This document shows positions 44,655 through 54,286 of a stretch of 64,000 nt of DNA, in pieces; the stretch's first letter is position 1, and each line of letters begins with the position of its first letter. The translations under genes were made by a program, and so were the position numbers. Source of the DNA: Edaphosphingomonas laterariae (lineage in GTDB: Bacteria > Pseudomonadota > Alphaproteobacteria > Sphingomonadales > Sphingomonadaceae). The notes beneath the pieces are model-generated. The model had not been told where the DNA came from. It did not search any database and worked only from the letters and a program-made list of their open reading frames with translations. The stretch is from contig NZ_FZOS01000003.1 in the NCBI RefSeq assembly GCF_900188165.1, positions 62,001-126,000 on the forward strand, given 5' to 3'.

Positions 44655-46439
44655 ATGGTTCAACCCGCAGCCGATGCGAGCCCGGAACCCGGCCCCGCAT
44701 CGCCCCGATCCGGCGATACCTGGTTCGGGCATCCCCGCCAGCTGGCGCGCCTGTTCACAACCGAAATGTGGGAGCGTTTCGGCTTCTACGGCATGCGGGC
44801 GCTGCTGACGCTCTACCTCGCCGAACATTTCCTGTTCAACGACAGCACGACGACTGGCCTTTATGGCGGGTTCACTGCCCTGGTTTACCTGACGCCGCTG
44901 GTCGGCGGCCTGATCGCGGATCGCTATCTCGGCTCCAAACGCTCGGTGAAGTTCGGCGCGATCCTGATGGCGCTGGGCTATTTCACGCTCTGCTTCGGCG
45001 GCGAAACCGCCAAGCCCTATGCGGTGATCGACGGCCAGCGTTATGAAGTGCAGGTCGACAAGGCGAGCGAGACCAAGCAGCAATATGTGATCGACGGCGA
45101 TCGCCGCCTTGCCATCAAGGGCAATGAAGACGGCACGGTTTCGCTGCTCGGCGCGGGTGGCGCGGTCGAACGGACGGTCCAGAAGGGCGGCTTCGAGGCG
45201 GGTGGCGAGCGCAGCCACTTCTACACGATGTTGATGCTGATCGCGCTCAGCATGATCACGGTCGGCAACGGTTTCTTCAAGCCGAACATTTCGACCATGG
45301 TCGGCAGCCTCTACGCCCCCGGCGATCGCCGGCGCGATGCGGGCTTCACCATCTTCTACATGGGCATCAATCTCGGCTCGCTGTTCTCGCAGCTGCTCTG
45401 CCCGTGGCTTTCAGTCGCGGTCGGCTGGTGGGCGGGCTTTGGCCTTGCCGCCGTGGGCATGCTGTTTTCCTGGTCGCTCATCCAGTTCGACGGCGGCCGG
45501 CTGGCCGGCTATGGCGAGCCGCCTGAACAGAGCGGGCCCGATCGCTCGCTGCTGATCTATTTCTGCTCGATCGTCGCCATCCCGCTCGTCTGGTTCCTGT
45601 TCGTCAACCTGATGAACGCGCCCGCCCCCAAGGAAGGCGCCGGGATCGTCGGCTATCTGCTGGCGCTGCCGCTGATGGGCAAGCTGCTGTTCGGCACCTT
45701 CATCGTCGCGGTTCCGGCCATCCTCGCCTGGTCGTGGAAGGTGGGCACCAAGGTCGAGTTCCAGATGATGCTCGCGGCCTGCGTGCTGATCATCTTCAAC
45801 GTCGTGTTCTGGACGCTGTTCGAACAGGCGGGTTCGTCGCTGACGCTGTTCGCCAACCGCAATACCGATCTGTCGGTGTTCGGCTGGTTCACGATGACGG
45901 CGGGCCAGACCCAGTTCTTCAACGCCTTCTTCATCGTGGCGCTGGCGCCGTTCTTCAGCATGTTGTGGACCGGGCTTGCCAAGCGCGGGCTGGAACCGTC
46001 GATCCCGGTGAAGTTCGGCGTCGCGCTCGCCGGCGTCGGCCTCGGCTTCCTCGCGCTCGTGTGGGGCGCGCAATATGCCGGTGCGGACTTCAAGGTTACC
46101 TTGTGGTGGCTGGCGCTGCTCTACCTCATCCACTCGATGGCGGAACTGTGCATCTCGCCGGTCGGCCTCAGCATGATCACCAAGCTGTCGATCGCGCGCA
46201 TCGTCGGCATGATGATGGGGTTGTGGTTCCTGTCGATCTCCGTCGCGCAATATGTGGCGGGCATGGTGGCGCAGGTTGCCAGTGTCGAAACCGTGGGCGG
46301 CCAGGTGACCAACCTGAAGGTCAGCCTCGACACCTATGTCGGCGTTTTCTGGACGATCGGGCTCGTCTCGATCGGCATCGGCGTCCTGCTGGTGCTCGTC
46401 TCTCCCCTGATCAAGAAGTGGATGCACGGTGTTCAGTAA
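44655..46439 (+). CDS. POT-family proton-dependent peptide transporter
   Basis: A 594-residue, 12-14-helix inner-membrane transporter (PTR2/POT) for di- and tripeptides. Signature segments are TTEMWERFGFYGMRALLTLYL (ExxERF-type), GGLIADRYLGSKRSVKFGAI and NIGSLFSQ-like FYMGINLGSLFSQLL. A large soluble insertion of about 80 residues after residue 115 (VIDGQRYEVQVDKASETKQQY) is seen in proteobacterial members. Its end overlaps the following exported amidohydrolase gene by 11 bases, which suggests use of peptide-like products. Confidence 0.93.
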   Translation: MVQPAADASPEPGPASPRSGDTWFGHPRQLARLFTTEMWERFGFYGMRALLTLYLAEHFLFNDSTTTGLYGGFTALVYLTPLVGGLIADRYLGSKRSVKFGAILMALGYFTLCFGGETAKPYAVIDGQRYEVQVDKASETKQQYVIDGDRRLAIKGNEDGTVSLLGAGGAVERTVQKGGFEAGGERSHFYTMLMLIALSMITVGNGFFKPNISTMVGSLYAPGDRRRDAGFTIFYMGINLGSLFSQLLCPWLSVAVGWWAGFGLAAVGMLFSWSLIQFDGGRLAGYGEPPEQSGPDRSLLIYFCSIVAIPLVWFLFVNLMNAPAPKEGAGIVGYLLALPLMGKLLFGTFIVAVPAILAWSWKVGTKVEFQMMLAACVLIIFNVVFWTLFEQAGSSLTLFANRNTDLSVFGWFTMTAGQTQFFNAFFIVALAPFFSMLWTGLAKRGLEPSIPVKFGVALAGVGLGFLALVWGAQYAGADFKVTLWWLALLYLIHSMAELCISPVGLSMITKLSIARIVGMMMGLWFLSISVAQYVAGMVAQVASVETVGGQVTNLKVSLDTYVGVFWTIGLVSIGIGVLLVLVSPLIKKWMHGVQ

Positions 46440-47844
46440 GAAGTTCGCCATCGCGTTGCTGGCGGGATTGGCGACGGCGGCCTGCACGACGGCCGAAAGC
46501 AAGCCGCGCACGGCATCCTCCTCGTCGTCCACGGCGCCGCGACAAATGCCGTCGAAGGATCCGTTCCCGTCCACCTACCGCGCCTATCCGGGCGTGCCGA
46601 CGCTCGTCACCAACGTCACCATCTATGACGGCGAAGGCGCGCGGATCGACAAGGGGCAGATCCTGTTCGCGGACGGCAAGGTCGTCGCGATCGGCCAGAG
46701 CGTCGATGCGCCGCAGGGCGCGACGGTGATCGACGGCAGCGGCAAGTGGGTGACGCCGGGTATCATCGATATCCACAGCCATCTGGGCGACTATCCGTCG
46801 CCCGCCGTGCAGGCCCATTCGGACGGCAATGAGGTAACCTCGCCCGTTACCCCGCAGGTGTGGGCCGAACATAGCGTGTGGCCGCAGGATCCCGGTTTCA
46901 GCCGCGCGCTGACCAATGGTGGCGTCACCACGCTGCAGATCCTGCCGGGTTCGGCCAACCTGTTCGGCGGCCGTTCGGTGGTGCTGAAGAACGTCTATGC
47001 CCGCACGATGCAGGGCATGAAGTTCCCCGGCGCGCCTTATGGGCTGAAGATGGCGTGCGGCGAAAACCCCAAGCGCGTCTATGGCGGGCGTAATCAGGCG
47101 CCGGGCACGCGCATGGGCAATATGGCGGTCGATCGGCAGACCTGGGCCAAGGCGCAGGAATATCGCCGCAAGTGGGACAAATATGAAAAGGATGGCGGTG
47201 ATCCGCCGGCGCGCGACCTTGCGATGGAGACGCTGGTCGGGGTGCTCAAGGGCGATATCCTGATCCAGAACCACTGCTATCGCGCTGACGAAATGGCCAA
47301 TGTGATCGATATGGCCAAGGAGTTCGGCTACAAGGTTTCGGCGTTCCACCATGCGGTCGAGGCGTACAAGATCGCCGATGTGCTGAAGGCGAACGAAATC
47401 TGTTCGGCGCTGTGGGCGGACTGGTGGGGCTTCAAGATGGAGTCGTATGACGCCATCACCGAGAACCTGCCGCTCGTCCACAATGCCGGCGCCTGTACGA
47501 TCGTCCATTCGGATGATGCGAACGGCATCCAGCGGCTGAACCAGGAAGCCGCCAAGGCGCTGGCCGACGGCCGCCGCATCGGCATCGACATCCCGGACGA
47601 GATCGCCTGGACATGGCTGGCGATCAACCCGGCCAGGGCAATGGGCATCGCCGACAAGACGGGTAGCCTGAAGCCCGGCAAGATGGCCGATGTGGTGCTG
47701 TGGAACGGCAATCCGCTGAGCGTCTATACCCGCCCCGAAAAGGTGTGGATCGATGGCGCGCTGATGTACGACGCGCTCGATCCGAAGCGCCGGCCGGTAT
47801 CCGATTTCGAACTGGGCCAGCCCGGCGAAGGAGATGTGAAGTGA
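46429..47844 (+). CDS. Exported amidohydrolase-family lipoprotein
   Basis: A 471-residue metal-dependent hydrolase. An N-terminal signal ends in the lipobox ATAAC. Ligands of the superfamily are visible: HSH in GIIDIHSHLG, H in IQNHCYRADEM, H in SAFHHAVEAYK and D in IVHSDDANG. The C-terminal GSLKPGKMADVVLWNGNPL completes the beta-sandwich domain. It may cleave an amide or peptide-like substrate in the periplasm. The GTG start lies within the end of the transporter gene, and its stop overlaps the start of the next family member. Confidence 0.9.
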   Translation: MFSKKFAIALLAGLATAACTTAESKPRTASSSSSTAPRQMPSKDPFPSTYRAYPGVPTLVTNVTIYDGEGARIDKGQILFADGKVVAIGQSVDAPQGATVIDGSGKWVTPGIIDIHSHLGDYPSPAVQAHSDGNEVTSPVTPQVWAEHSVWPQDPGFSRALTNGGVTTLQILPGSANLFGGRSVVLKNVYARTMQGMKFPGAPYGLKMACGENPKRVYGGRNQAPGTRMGNMAVDRQTWAKAQEYRRKWDKYEKDGGDPPARDLAMETLVGVLKGDILIQNHCYRADEMANVIDMAKEFGYKVSAFHHAVEAYKIADVLKANEICSALWADWWGFKMESYDAITENLPLVHNAGACTIVHSDDANGIQRLNQEAAKALADGRRIGIDIPDEIAWTWLAINPARAMGIADKTGSLKPGKMADVVLWNGNPLSVYTRPEKVWIDGALMYDALDPKRRPVSDFELGQPGEGDVK

Positions 47845-49124
47845 AGGCGCTGCTGCTTGCCGCCGCGGCGCTGATCGCCGCACCTGCCGCCGCCGAGACG
47901 GTGGCGATCACCAATGCCCGGCTGGCGATCGGCGACGGTTCCGCGCCGATCGACGGTGGCACGGTGGTGATGCGCGACGGCCGCATTGCCGCCGCCGGCA
48001 GCGGGGTTGCGGTTCCCGCCGGCGCGCGCATCGTCGACGCGCAGGGCAAGTGGGTGTCGCCGGGGCTGGTGGCCGGGTTCAGCCGGCTGGGCATTATCGA
48101 GGTCGATGGCGTCAGCCAGACCAACGATGCGTCGGCCGGGCGCTCGCCATTCAACGCCGCGCTCGATGTGGCGCCGGCCGTCAATCCCCGCACGTCGGCG
48201 ATCACGCTGAACCGGGCCGAAGGCATCACCCGCGCGGTGGTGGCGCCGGAGAGCGCGGGATCGATCTTCGCCGGGCAGGGCGCCGTTATCGATCTGGGCG
48301 CGGACATGGATGCGGTGACCAAGGCGCGCGCATTCCAGTTCGTCGAGTTCGGCGAAAGCGGTGCTGCGCAATCCGGCGGCAGCCGGGCTGCGGCGATCGC
48401 CACCTTCCGCAACGCGCTGGCCGAAGCCCGCGATTATGCGGCGGGGCGGCGCCACGAGGATGCGTTGCTGCCGCGCGCCGATGCCGCCGCTCTGGTGCCG
48501 GTGGTGAATGGCCAGATGCCACTTCTCGCCCATGTCGAGCGGGGTAGCGATATCCTGCAGGCGCTGGCGCTGAAGCGCGAGTTCACCAGCCTCAAGCTGG
48601 TGCTCGTCGGCGCGACCGAGGCGTGGACGGTGGCCGATCAGGTGAAGGCATCGGGCGTGCCGGTGATCGCGTCCGCACTGGCCGATCTGCCGGCGTCGTT
48701 CGAGATGCTGGCGGCCACCCAATCCAATATCGGGCGGCTGAAGAATGCGGGCGTTACCGTCGGCATCGGCATGATCAACGATGATGAGGCGCGCCAGGCC
48801 CGCCTGATCAAGCAATATGCCGGCAATCTGGTGGCGCTGGGCAAGATCCCCGGCGCGGCCGGCCTCGATTGGGGGGCGGCTTTCGCCACCATCTCGTCCA
48901 AGCCGGCCGAGGCGATCGGCATGGGTGGCGAGTTCGGATCGCTGAAAGCCGGCCGCCGCGCCGACGTGGTGATCTGGGATGGCGATCCGCTGGAACTGGC
49001 GACATCGGCCGTCGCGGTGTGGATCGACGGCGTGGAGCAGCCGCTGCGCACGCGGCAGGACAAGCTGCGCGATCGTTATCGCACGGCGGGCGAGGGCGCC
49101 TTGCCCAAGGCCTATGAGCGGTAA
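47841..49124 (+). CDS. Exported amidohydrolase-like protein lacking the HxH site
   Basis: A 427-residue protein of the same fold, with a Sec signal (ALIAAPAAAE). Where active members carry HxH it reads SPGLVAGFSRLG, so the first metal pair is missing. It keeps the C-terminal GSLKAGRRADVVIWDGDPLEL. It may be inactive and form a heteromer with its upstream partner. GTG start with AAGGAG 8 bases before; the start overlaps the preceding stop (GTGA). Loss of ligands is seen directly; the structural role is inference. Confidence 0.85.
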   Translation: MKALLLAAAALIAAPAAAETVAITNARLAIGDGSAPIDGGTVVMRDGRIAAAGSGVAVPAGARIVDAQGKWVSPGLVAGFSRLGIIEVDGVSQTNDASAGRSPFNAALDVAPAVNPRTSAITLNRAEGITRAVVAPESAGSIFAGQGAVIDLGADMDAVTKARAFQFVEFGESGAAQSGGSRAAAIATFRNALAEARDYAAGRRHEDALLPRADAAALVPVVNGQMPLLAHVERGSDILQALALKREFTSLKLVLVGATEAWTVADQVKASGVPVIASALADLPASFEMLAATQSNIGRLKNAGVTVGIGMINDDEARQARLIKQYAGNLVALGKIPGAAGLDWGAAFATISSKPAEAIGMGGEFGSLKAGRRADVVIWDGDPLELATSAVAVWIDGVEQPLRTRQDKLRDRYRTAGEGALPKAYER

Positions 49125-49143
49125 GAAAGTGGGAAGCGAAAGA

Positions 49144-49170
49144 GGCGGCGACAGAATTGCTGTCGCCGCC
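49144..49170 (+). terminator. Hairpin after the amidohydrolase operon
   Basis: A perfect 11-bp stem GGCGGCGACAG / CTGTCGCCGCC with loop AATTG lies 19 bases after the stop. It has no T tract. The remaining gap to the LuxR-type gene shows no other clear feature. Confidence 0.6.
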
Positions 49171-49335
49171 AGTCGGGTCGCAATATTCCCATCGCTCAGG
49201 AAGGCGAAGCGCGCATCCCCCAATCAGGATAGGCGCAGATGATCTCGGCTTTGCGAGGCGATAGCAAAAGCATGTCCCGATTGCCGCCATTTTCGTTTCG
49301 GAAATTCGTCACGACCGGCTAATAAGCTAGGCTCC

Positions 49336-50463
49336 ATGGGGGCGATGGACGAAATCTGCGCGGACGTCATTCGGCATTTCGATGCCGCGGCGCTCGATTC
49401 GGCGCACTGGCTGCCGGCGCTGCAGGCGCTGTCCGATGCGACGCGTTCCACCCATGGCCAGCTGATCGGCATTGGCGGGCCGGCCGCGATCCCGTTCAAT
49501 TGGGTCACCGGATTTGCGGAAAAGGCGTTGCAGGAATTCGCGTCGATCGACGGCGGTAGCGCGGCAGTCAATCCGCGCGTGGCGGCGGCCGCTGCCTTTG
49601 GCGATGAGCCGGTGATCTTCGAACAACATTATGATGCCGTGCGGGGTGGCCTGAGCAGCGACGTCTATGCCGATTTCAGCGCGACGCACGACATCCCCTA
49701 TGGCTGCCAGACGACGCTGGTGGCGGACGAGATCGGCTTTGTCGGCCTGGCCGTGCTGCGCGGCGAGAAGGCGGGGGTGACAAGCGAGGAGGACCGCGCG
49801 ATTTTTGCGCGGATCACGCCGCATGTCCGATCAGCGGTGCGGTTGCAGGTCGCGCTCGAAAGGCAAGGCGCGAAGCTCGTCGCCGGCGCTTTCGAGGCGA
49901 TGACGGTCGCGGCTTTCCTGTGTGACGCCGGGGGGCGGGTGATCGCCTTCACGCCCGAGGCCGAAAAGCTGCTGCAACGCGGGCGTTTCCACCTGCGCGG
50001 CGGGGGGCTGGCCTGTCCAACGGCGGCGGACACGTCGCTGGTTCGCCGGGAAGTCCGCCGCCATGCCCTGATTGGGCCGGGTGTGATCGCGCCGCCGATG
50101 GCCTCGCTGTTCCTGCCCGGCGGCCCCGATGATGAGCCGCTGGTGGCGGAGATCGCTTCGTTGCCGGTCGATCGCTGGACTTTCGGCGCGGGCGCGCGGG
50201 CCGTGATCGTCATCCGCCGCCGGCGCCGTCGGATAGCGGGCGCGGCGGAGGCGCTGGTTGCCGCTTACGGCCTTTCGCCGGCCGAAGCCGATGTGGCGCT
50301 GCGGCTGATCGATGCCGAAAGCCGCGAAGCGATCGCGGCGGCGCGCGACGTTTCGGTCGGAACCGTGCGCGCCCAGATCAAGGCGATCTTCGGCAAGCTC
50401 GGCGTTAATCGCGAGATCGAACTGGTGTCGCGCCTCGCGCCGCTGATCCACGGCGGCGGCTGA
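49336..50463 (+). CDS. LuxR-type (GerE HTH) transcriptional regulator
   Basis: A 375-residue regulator with a C-terminal LuxR-type helix-turn-helix (LSPAEADVALRLIDAESREAIAAARDVSVGTVRAQIKAIFGKLGVNREIELVSRL). The N-terminal 280 residues resemble the uncharacterised sensory region common in alphaproteobacterial orphan LuxR-type proteins, with no autoinducer-binding signature that I can see and no luxI gene nearby. A second ATG three codons in is also plausible. Confidence 0.88.
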   Translation: MGAMDEICADVIRHFDAAALDSAHWLPALQALSDATRSTHGQLIGIGGPAAIPFNWVTGFAEKALQEFASIDGGSAAVNPRVAAAAAFGDEPVIFEQHYDAVRGGLSSDVYADFSATHDIPYGCQTTLVADEIGFVGLAVLRGEKAGVTSEEDRAIFARITPHVRSAVRLQVALERQGAKLVAGAFEAMTVAAFLCDAGGRVIAFTPEAEKLLQRGRFHLRGGGLACPTAADTSLVRREVRRHALIGPGVIAPPMASLFLPGGPDDEPLVAEIASLPVDRWTFGAGARAVIVIRRRRRRIAGAAEALVAAYGLSPAEADVALRLIDAESREAIAAARDVSVGTVRAQIKAIFGKLGVNREIELVSRLAPLIHGGG

Positions 50464-50477
50464 GGCGCGCGCCCGGC

Positions 50478-51644
50478 CTATTGATCGATGCCGCCTGCCG
50501 GGGGCGTGGCGGATGAGACCATAACGGGTGTCCGCCCGTTCCAGCCATGCGAGGCGATCACCGCGCGGACGACTTCGTTCATCAACTGCTGGCGGGCGGG
50601 GATGGACTGGCGCGTGCTGGCGATCATCACCGCGACGGCATAGCTGCGGCCATCGGGCGCGGTGATCACGCCGACGTCGTTATAACCGGTCGAAAGCCCC
50701 GCGAAGTCCTGCCCGGTGCCGGTCTTATGGGCGAGCACCCAGCCGGGCGCGAGGCCGCCGCGCAACCGTTGCGGGCCGGTGCGGCTCTGCCGCATCAGGC
50801 CGAGGAGGCGGCTGGTCGACGCGGGCGAGAGCAGTTCGCCGCGCTGCAGCCGGGCGAGCGCGCCGGCGATCGCTTCGGCCGAGGCACCGTCCATCGGATC
50901 GGCGAGGTAGCGGTCCATCGCGGCCTGCCGCTGGGCATAGGGGATGGCGGCGCGGGCGGTGCGGAAACCATTATTGTGCGCATATTCGGGCCGCCAGGTC
51001 ATGCCGGCGATGCCGCTTTGCAGCAGCGTTTCGCCCGGCCCGAACGCGATGCGGCCGAGGCCCTTGCGTTCGATCATCGAACGCACGGCGGTTGGCCCGC
51101 CGGCGCGGCGCAGCACCATATCGTTGCAGGTATTGTCGCTCTGCGTCATCGCGATGCGCATCAGTTCGCCATAGCTGGTGGCGTAGCCGTTCGGCCCCAT
51201 CATCGCGCGGACCGGCTGGTGGAAGACCGTGAGGTTGTCCCGCGTGACGGTGACGGGTTCCTGCAGCGACAGGCCACCCCGATCGACCGCGTCGAGCGCG
51301 GTCATCGCCACCCAAAGCTTGCTCACGCTTTGCTGGGGCATCGGCCGATCGGCATTATAACCCACCGTCCAGCCATCGGAGACGTCGCGCACCGCGATGC
51401 CGACACTGCCCGAGAAGGAGCGCCCCAGTTCGACGATGCGGCGTTCGAGCGAGGAAGGTGCATGGCTGGCCACCTGGCCGGGCGGCAGTTGCCGGATCGA
51501 CGGCGCCGATGCTTGCGCGGGCGGCCGGGCCGCTGCGGCGGGCGGGGGCGGTGGCGCGGGTGCGACGCAGGCCGCCGTTGCGGTCATCGCCAGCATCGCC
51601 GTCCAGCGGCGCTGCCGCACGATGATTCCCCCCAAATGGCCCAT
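50478..51644 (-). CDS. Class A beta-lactamase-like serine hydrolase (lipoprotein)
   Basis: A 388-residue protein of the serine beta-lactamase/DD-peptidase fold. The active-site S106-x-x-K109 (QQSVSKLW), S169-D170-N171 and K307-T308-G309 are present, and E205 (GPGETL) is at the spacing of the class A general base. The signal ends in a lipobox-like TAAC, followed by a proline/alanine-rich linker (residues 27-60). An insertion after the omega-loop position makes it longer than most class A enzymes. GGAGGAG precedes the ATG. Drug hydrolysis cannot be inferred from motifs alone. Confidence 0.85.
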   Translation of the reverse strand: MGHLGGIIVRQRRWTAMLAMTATAACVAPAPPPPPAAAARPPAQASAPSIRQLPPGQVASHAPSSLERRIVELGRSFSGSVGIAVRDVSDGWTVGYNADRPMPQQSVSKLWVAMTALDAVDRGGLSLQEPVTVTRDNLTVFHQPVRAMMGPNGYATSYGELMRIAMTQSDNTCNDMVLRRAGGPTAVRSMIERKGLGRIAFGPGETLLQSGIAGMTWRPEYAHNNGFRTARAAIPYAQRQAAMDRYLADPMDGASAEAIAGALARLQRGELLSPASTSRLLGLMRQSRTGPQRLRGGLAPGWVLAHKTGTGQDFAGLSTGYNDVGVITAPDGRSYAVAVMIASTRQSIPARQQLMNEVVRAVIASHGWNGRTPVMVSSATPPAGGIDQ

Positions 51645-51699
51645 TTTGACGCTCCTCCACCCGATCGACGGTGATTATGCCCGTCGAAGCCGCGCGGGG

Positions 51700-53058
51700 C
51701 TATCGATCCTGCGGCGCGGGGGACTCGACCGGTCCCGCATTCGTCTCGGATCGCCGCCGCTGGCCGATCAGCGTGCGCCACATCAGGACGAAGGTGATGA
51801 TCGACGCGCAAAGCACGGCGATGCCTGCGCCGATGACGCCGAAATAATGCGGAAGCACGGCGAGCAACGCGACGAGGATCACTGTCGAGATGATCCTGAC
51901 ACGGAGCGCAAGGCCTGCGCGGCCCATGGCAACGAGCGCCGGTTCGAAGCCGACGGCGGCGAAATCCACCGCCGCCGCCGTGCCGAGCGCGAGCAGGATG
52001 GGATAAGCGGCGAGAAATTCGCGCCCCGCGATCAGCCCGATGGCGGGCTTGCCGATGGTGATCAGCAGGATGAAGACGATGCCGCCGCCGATCGCCGTCA
52101 TCCGGAGAGTCCGCCTGAGCAGCGCATCGAACGCCTCGGTGCCGGCGGTGGTGTGGCTGCGCACCAGTTCGGGGAAGATTGCGCGGCCGAGCAGCTGCGA
52201 CAGCTTGGCGAGGCCCTGGGCGAGCTGTTGGGCGAAGCGGTAGCTGCCGGCGGCGGCGGGCGTGATGACGAGGCCGATGATCAGCACCGCCACTTCCTTG
52301 CTGCCCAGACCGAGCATCGAGGTGAGATTGGTCGTCATCGCATAGCGGACGATGCCGGGATTTTCCGCCACGATCTGCCGCATCGTCGCGCGCGGCCAGC
52401 GGAAGGGCTGCACGCGATGTGCGGCATACCAATAGGCCATGGCGGTCAGCGCCTCGGCCACCGCCCAGACCGCCAGATAGGCGATCACGCTTGGCCCGGT
52501 GAGCCAGACGATGATGGCGCCGATGCAGCGGGTGGACGGGGTGACGGCTTCGGCGAAGGTGGCATCGGCGAAGCGATCGTGCAGGCGCAGCACGCCGGTT
52601 GGCGTCCAGTGCGTCGACAATACGATCACCGCGCTGGTGCCGATCGCCTGCCAGGCGAATTCGCGCGTCCAGCCGAAATGACCGGCGAGCAGCAGCGTGC
52701 CAGCCATCATCAGCAGCACGCCGACGATGACGGCGGCGACATCGAGCGTGATGGCGAAGCGGACGAGACGGGCGAGCGCGTCGTTCCGCCCGTCGTGCAT
52801 ATAGGGCATGCCGTAGCGGACGATGATCTGCCAGCTCTGGAACGAAACGAAGGTCGCCGCCGCCTGGCCCGCGCCCAGCGCCAGCGCGAACTGGCCGAAG
52901 CCGTCAAGCCCGAGCGAACGGGTGACGATGGCGAGATAGACGAGGCTCAGCACCGCGCCGAAACCCTTGCCGCCCAGCATCCAGCCGGTGTTGAGCAGGA
53001 TGGCGCGCAGCGAGCCGTGGCGAAGGGGGGCGGGGGTCGACATCGATTGCCGCGCCAT
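51700..53058 (-). CDS. Polysaccharide flippase-like membrane protein (MATE/Wzx type)
   Basis: A 452-residue protein with about 12-14 hydrophobic helices in the pattern of oligosaccharide flippases (lipopolysaccharide biosynthesis protein family). Segments include GGKGFGAVLSLVYLAIVTRSLGLDGFGQFALALG near the N-terminus, a strong family signature. It would move a lipid-linked sugar across the inner membrane. The start is uncertain (ATG at 53058 or 53043). It is divergent from the CDP-alcohol phosphatidyltransferase gene with a short shared promoter region. Confidence 0.85.
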   Translation of the reverse strand: MARQSMSTPAPLRHGSLRAILLNTGWMLGGKGFGAVLSLVYLAIVTRSLGLDGFGQFALALGAGQAAATFVSFQSWQIIVRYGMPYMHDGRNDALARLVRFAITLDVAAVIVGVLLMMAGTLLLAGHFGWTREFAWQAIGTSAVIVLSTHWTPTGVLRLHDRFADATFAEAVTPSTRCIGAIIVWLTGPSVIAYLAVWAVAEALTAMAYWYAAHRVQPFRWPRATMRQIVAENPGIVRYAMTTNLTSMLGLGSKEVAVLIIGLVITPAAAGSYRFAQQLAQGLAKLSQLLGRAIFPELVRSHTTAGTEAFDALLRRTLRMTAIGGGIVFILLITIGKPAIGLIAGREFLAAYPILLALGTAAAVDFAAVGFEPALVAMGRAGLALRVRIISTVILVALLAVLPHYFGVIGAGIAVLCASIITFVLMWRTLIGQRRRSETNAGPVESPAPQDR

Positions 53059-53113
53059 AAAGCAAATCCGCGTCACATGCGAAGCACAAGATGCGACAAT
53101 GTTGCGCCGCCGA

Positions 53114-54286
53114 ATGGATGGACTATCTAGGGCCGGTTCCCATCGTTCGAACAGGATCCCGGCCTTGCCCGACATTCTTCCGACGGTCGTCCTCGTCGGC
53201 GAAAACGCTACCCGTATCTGGGGGATGAGCATCGACGAGCGCACGCGCCGCATGGCCGACAAGGCGAAGCTGCCTTTCGGCGATGCCCTGGCTGACGCGC
53301 CGGCGCTGCTGGTCAATCGCAGCTTCGTGTTCGATCCGCCATGGCTGAAGCATCACGCGGCAAACCCGGGTGCGGTGCTAACGATCGGCGGCGTTCCCGT
53401 GATCGGCCATGGCCGCGACGCGGCCGAGCGGGAGCGTATCGCGGCGGCCATGGCCGGTGGCCGGCCGCTTGCCGATACGGGCGCGCTCGATGTCGTCGCC
53501 TATGAAGACGGTGCCAGCATCGTCAATGCGGAGCTGCGCAAGCGCGAAACCCCCTTTGCGATGCCGCTGACGCCGGGCACGGTGAAGGCGGCGGAACGGG
53601 CCAGCTATTTCGGCGCCTATAAGGGCGTGACCGACATATTGACCAAATATCTGTGGCCGGAATGGGCGCTGGTGCTGACGCGGATCGCCGCGCGGATCGG
53701 CATGACGCCCAACATGGTGACGGCGCTGGGCGCCGCGCTGTGCGTGGCCGCCACCTTCGCCTTCTGGCACGGCCATTACTGGCTCGGCATGGCGATGGGG
53801 CTGGTGTTCATGGTGCTCGACACGGTGGACGGCAAACTGGCCCGCTGCACGATCACCTCATCCTGGTGGGGCAATGTCTTCGATCATGGCATCGATCTGG
53901 TGCATCCGCCCTTCTGGTGGTGGGCCTGGGGCGTCGGCTTGGCGGCTTATGGCCTGCCGCTCGCGCCCGGCCTGTTGTGGATGCTGCTGGCGGTGATCGT
54001 CGGGGTCTATGTGCTGCAGCGCGTGGTGGAGGGCGAATTCATCCGCCGCTTCGGCATGCACATCCATGTCTGGCGCAAGGTCGATTCGGATTTCCGGCTG
54101 ATCACCGCGCGCCGCAACCCGAACATGGTGATCCTGTTCGTGTCGATGCTGTTCCAGCGGCCTGATCTGGGCCTGATCGCGGTTGCGTGGTGGACGGTGA
54201 TCTCATTCGTCGTTCATGTCGTCCAGCTCGTCCAGGCGATGCTTGCGCGGGCGAACGGACGGGAGATACGCTCGTGGCTGGCATGA
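53114..54286 (+). CDS. CDP-alcohol phosphatidyltransferase with N-terminal extra domain
   Basis: A 390-residue protein. The C-terminal half is a membrane CDP-alcohol phosphatidyltransferase with the full motif DGKLAR-x8-G-x3-D-x3-D (about residues 237-259) and six helices. The N-terminal ~170 residues begin PTVVLVGENATRIWGMS and look like a degenerate nucleotidyltransferase, as in bifunctional inositol-phosphate enzymes, but without a complete GxGTR signature. Start not firmly fixed (53099, 53114 or a TTG at 53165). It overlaps the HIT gene by four bases. Confidence 0.8.
   Translation: MDGLSRAGSHRSNRIPALPDILPTVVLVGENATRIWGMSIDERTRRMADKAKLPFGDALADAPALLVNRSFVFDPPWLKHHAANPGAVLTIGGVPVIGHGRDAAERERIAAAMAGGRPLADTGALDVVAYEDGASIVNAELRKRETPFAMPLTPGTVKAAERASYFGAYKGVTDILTKYLWPEWALVLTRIAARIGMTPNMVTALGAALCVAATFAFWHGHYWLGMAMGLVFMVLDTVDGKLARCTITSSWWGNVFDHGIDLVHPPFWWWAWGVGLAAYGLPLAPGLLWMLLAVIVGVYVLQRVVEGEFIRRFGMHIHVWRKVDSDFRLITARRNPNMVILFVSMLFQRPDLGLIAVAWWTVISFVVHVVQLVQAMLARANGREIRSWLA

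Noticed and set aside
42614-45046. 810-codon open frame on the plus strand across leuB, the GntR gene and the nitroreductase
   Set aside because: It is antisense to clearly recognisable genes, has a biased, repetitive composition and no family features; such frames are common in this GC-rich DNA.
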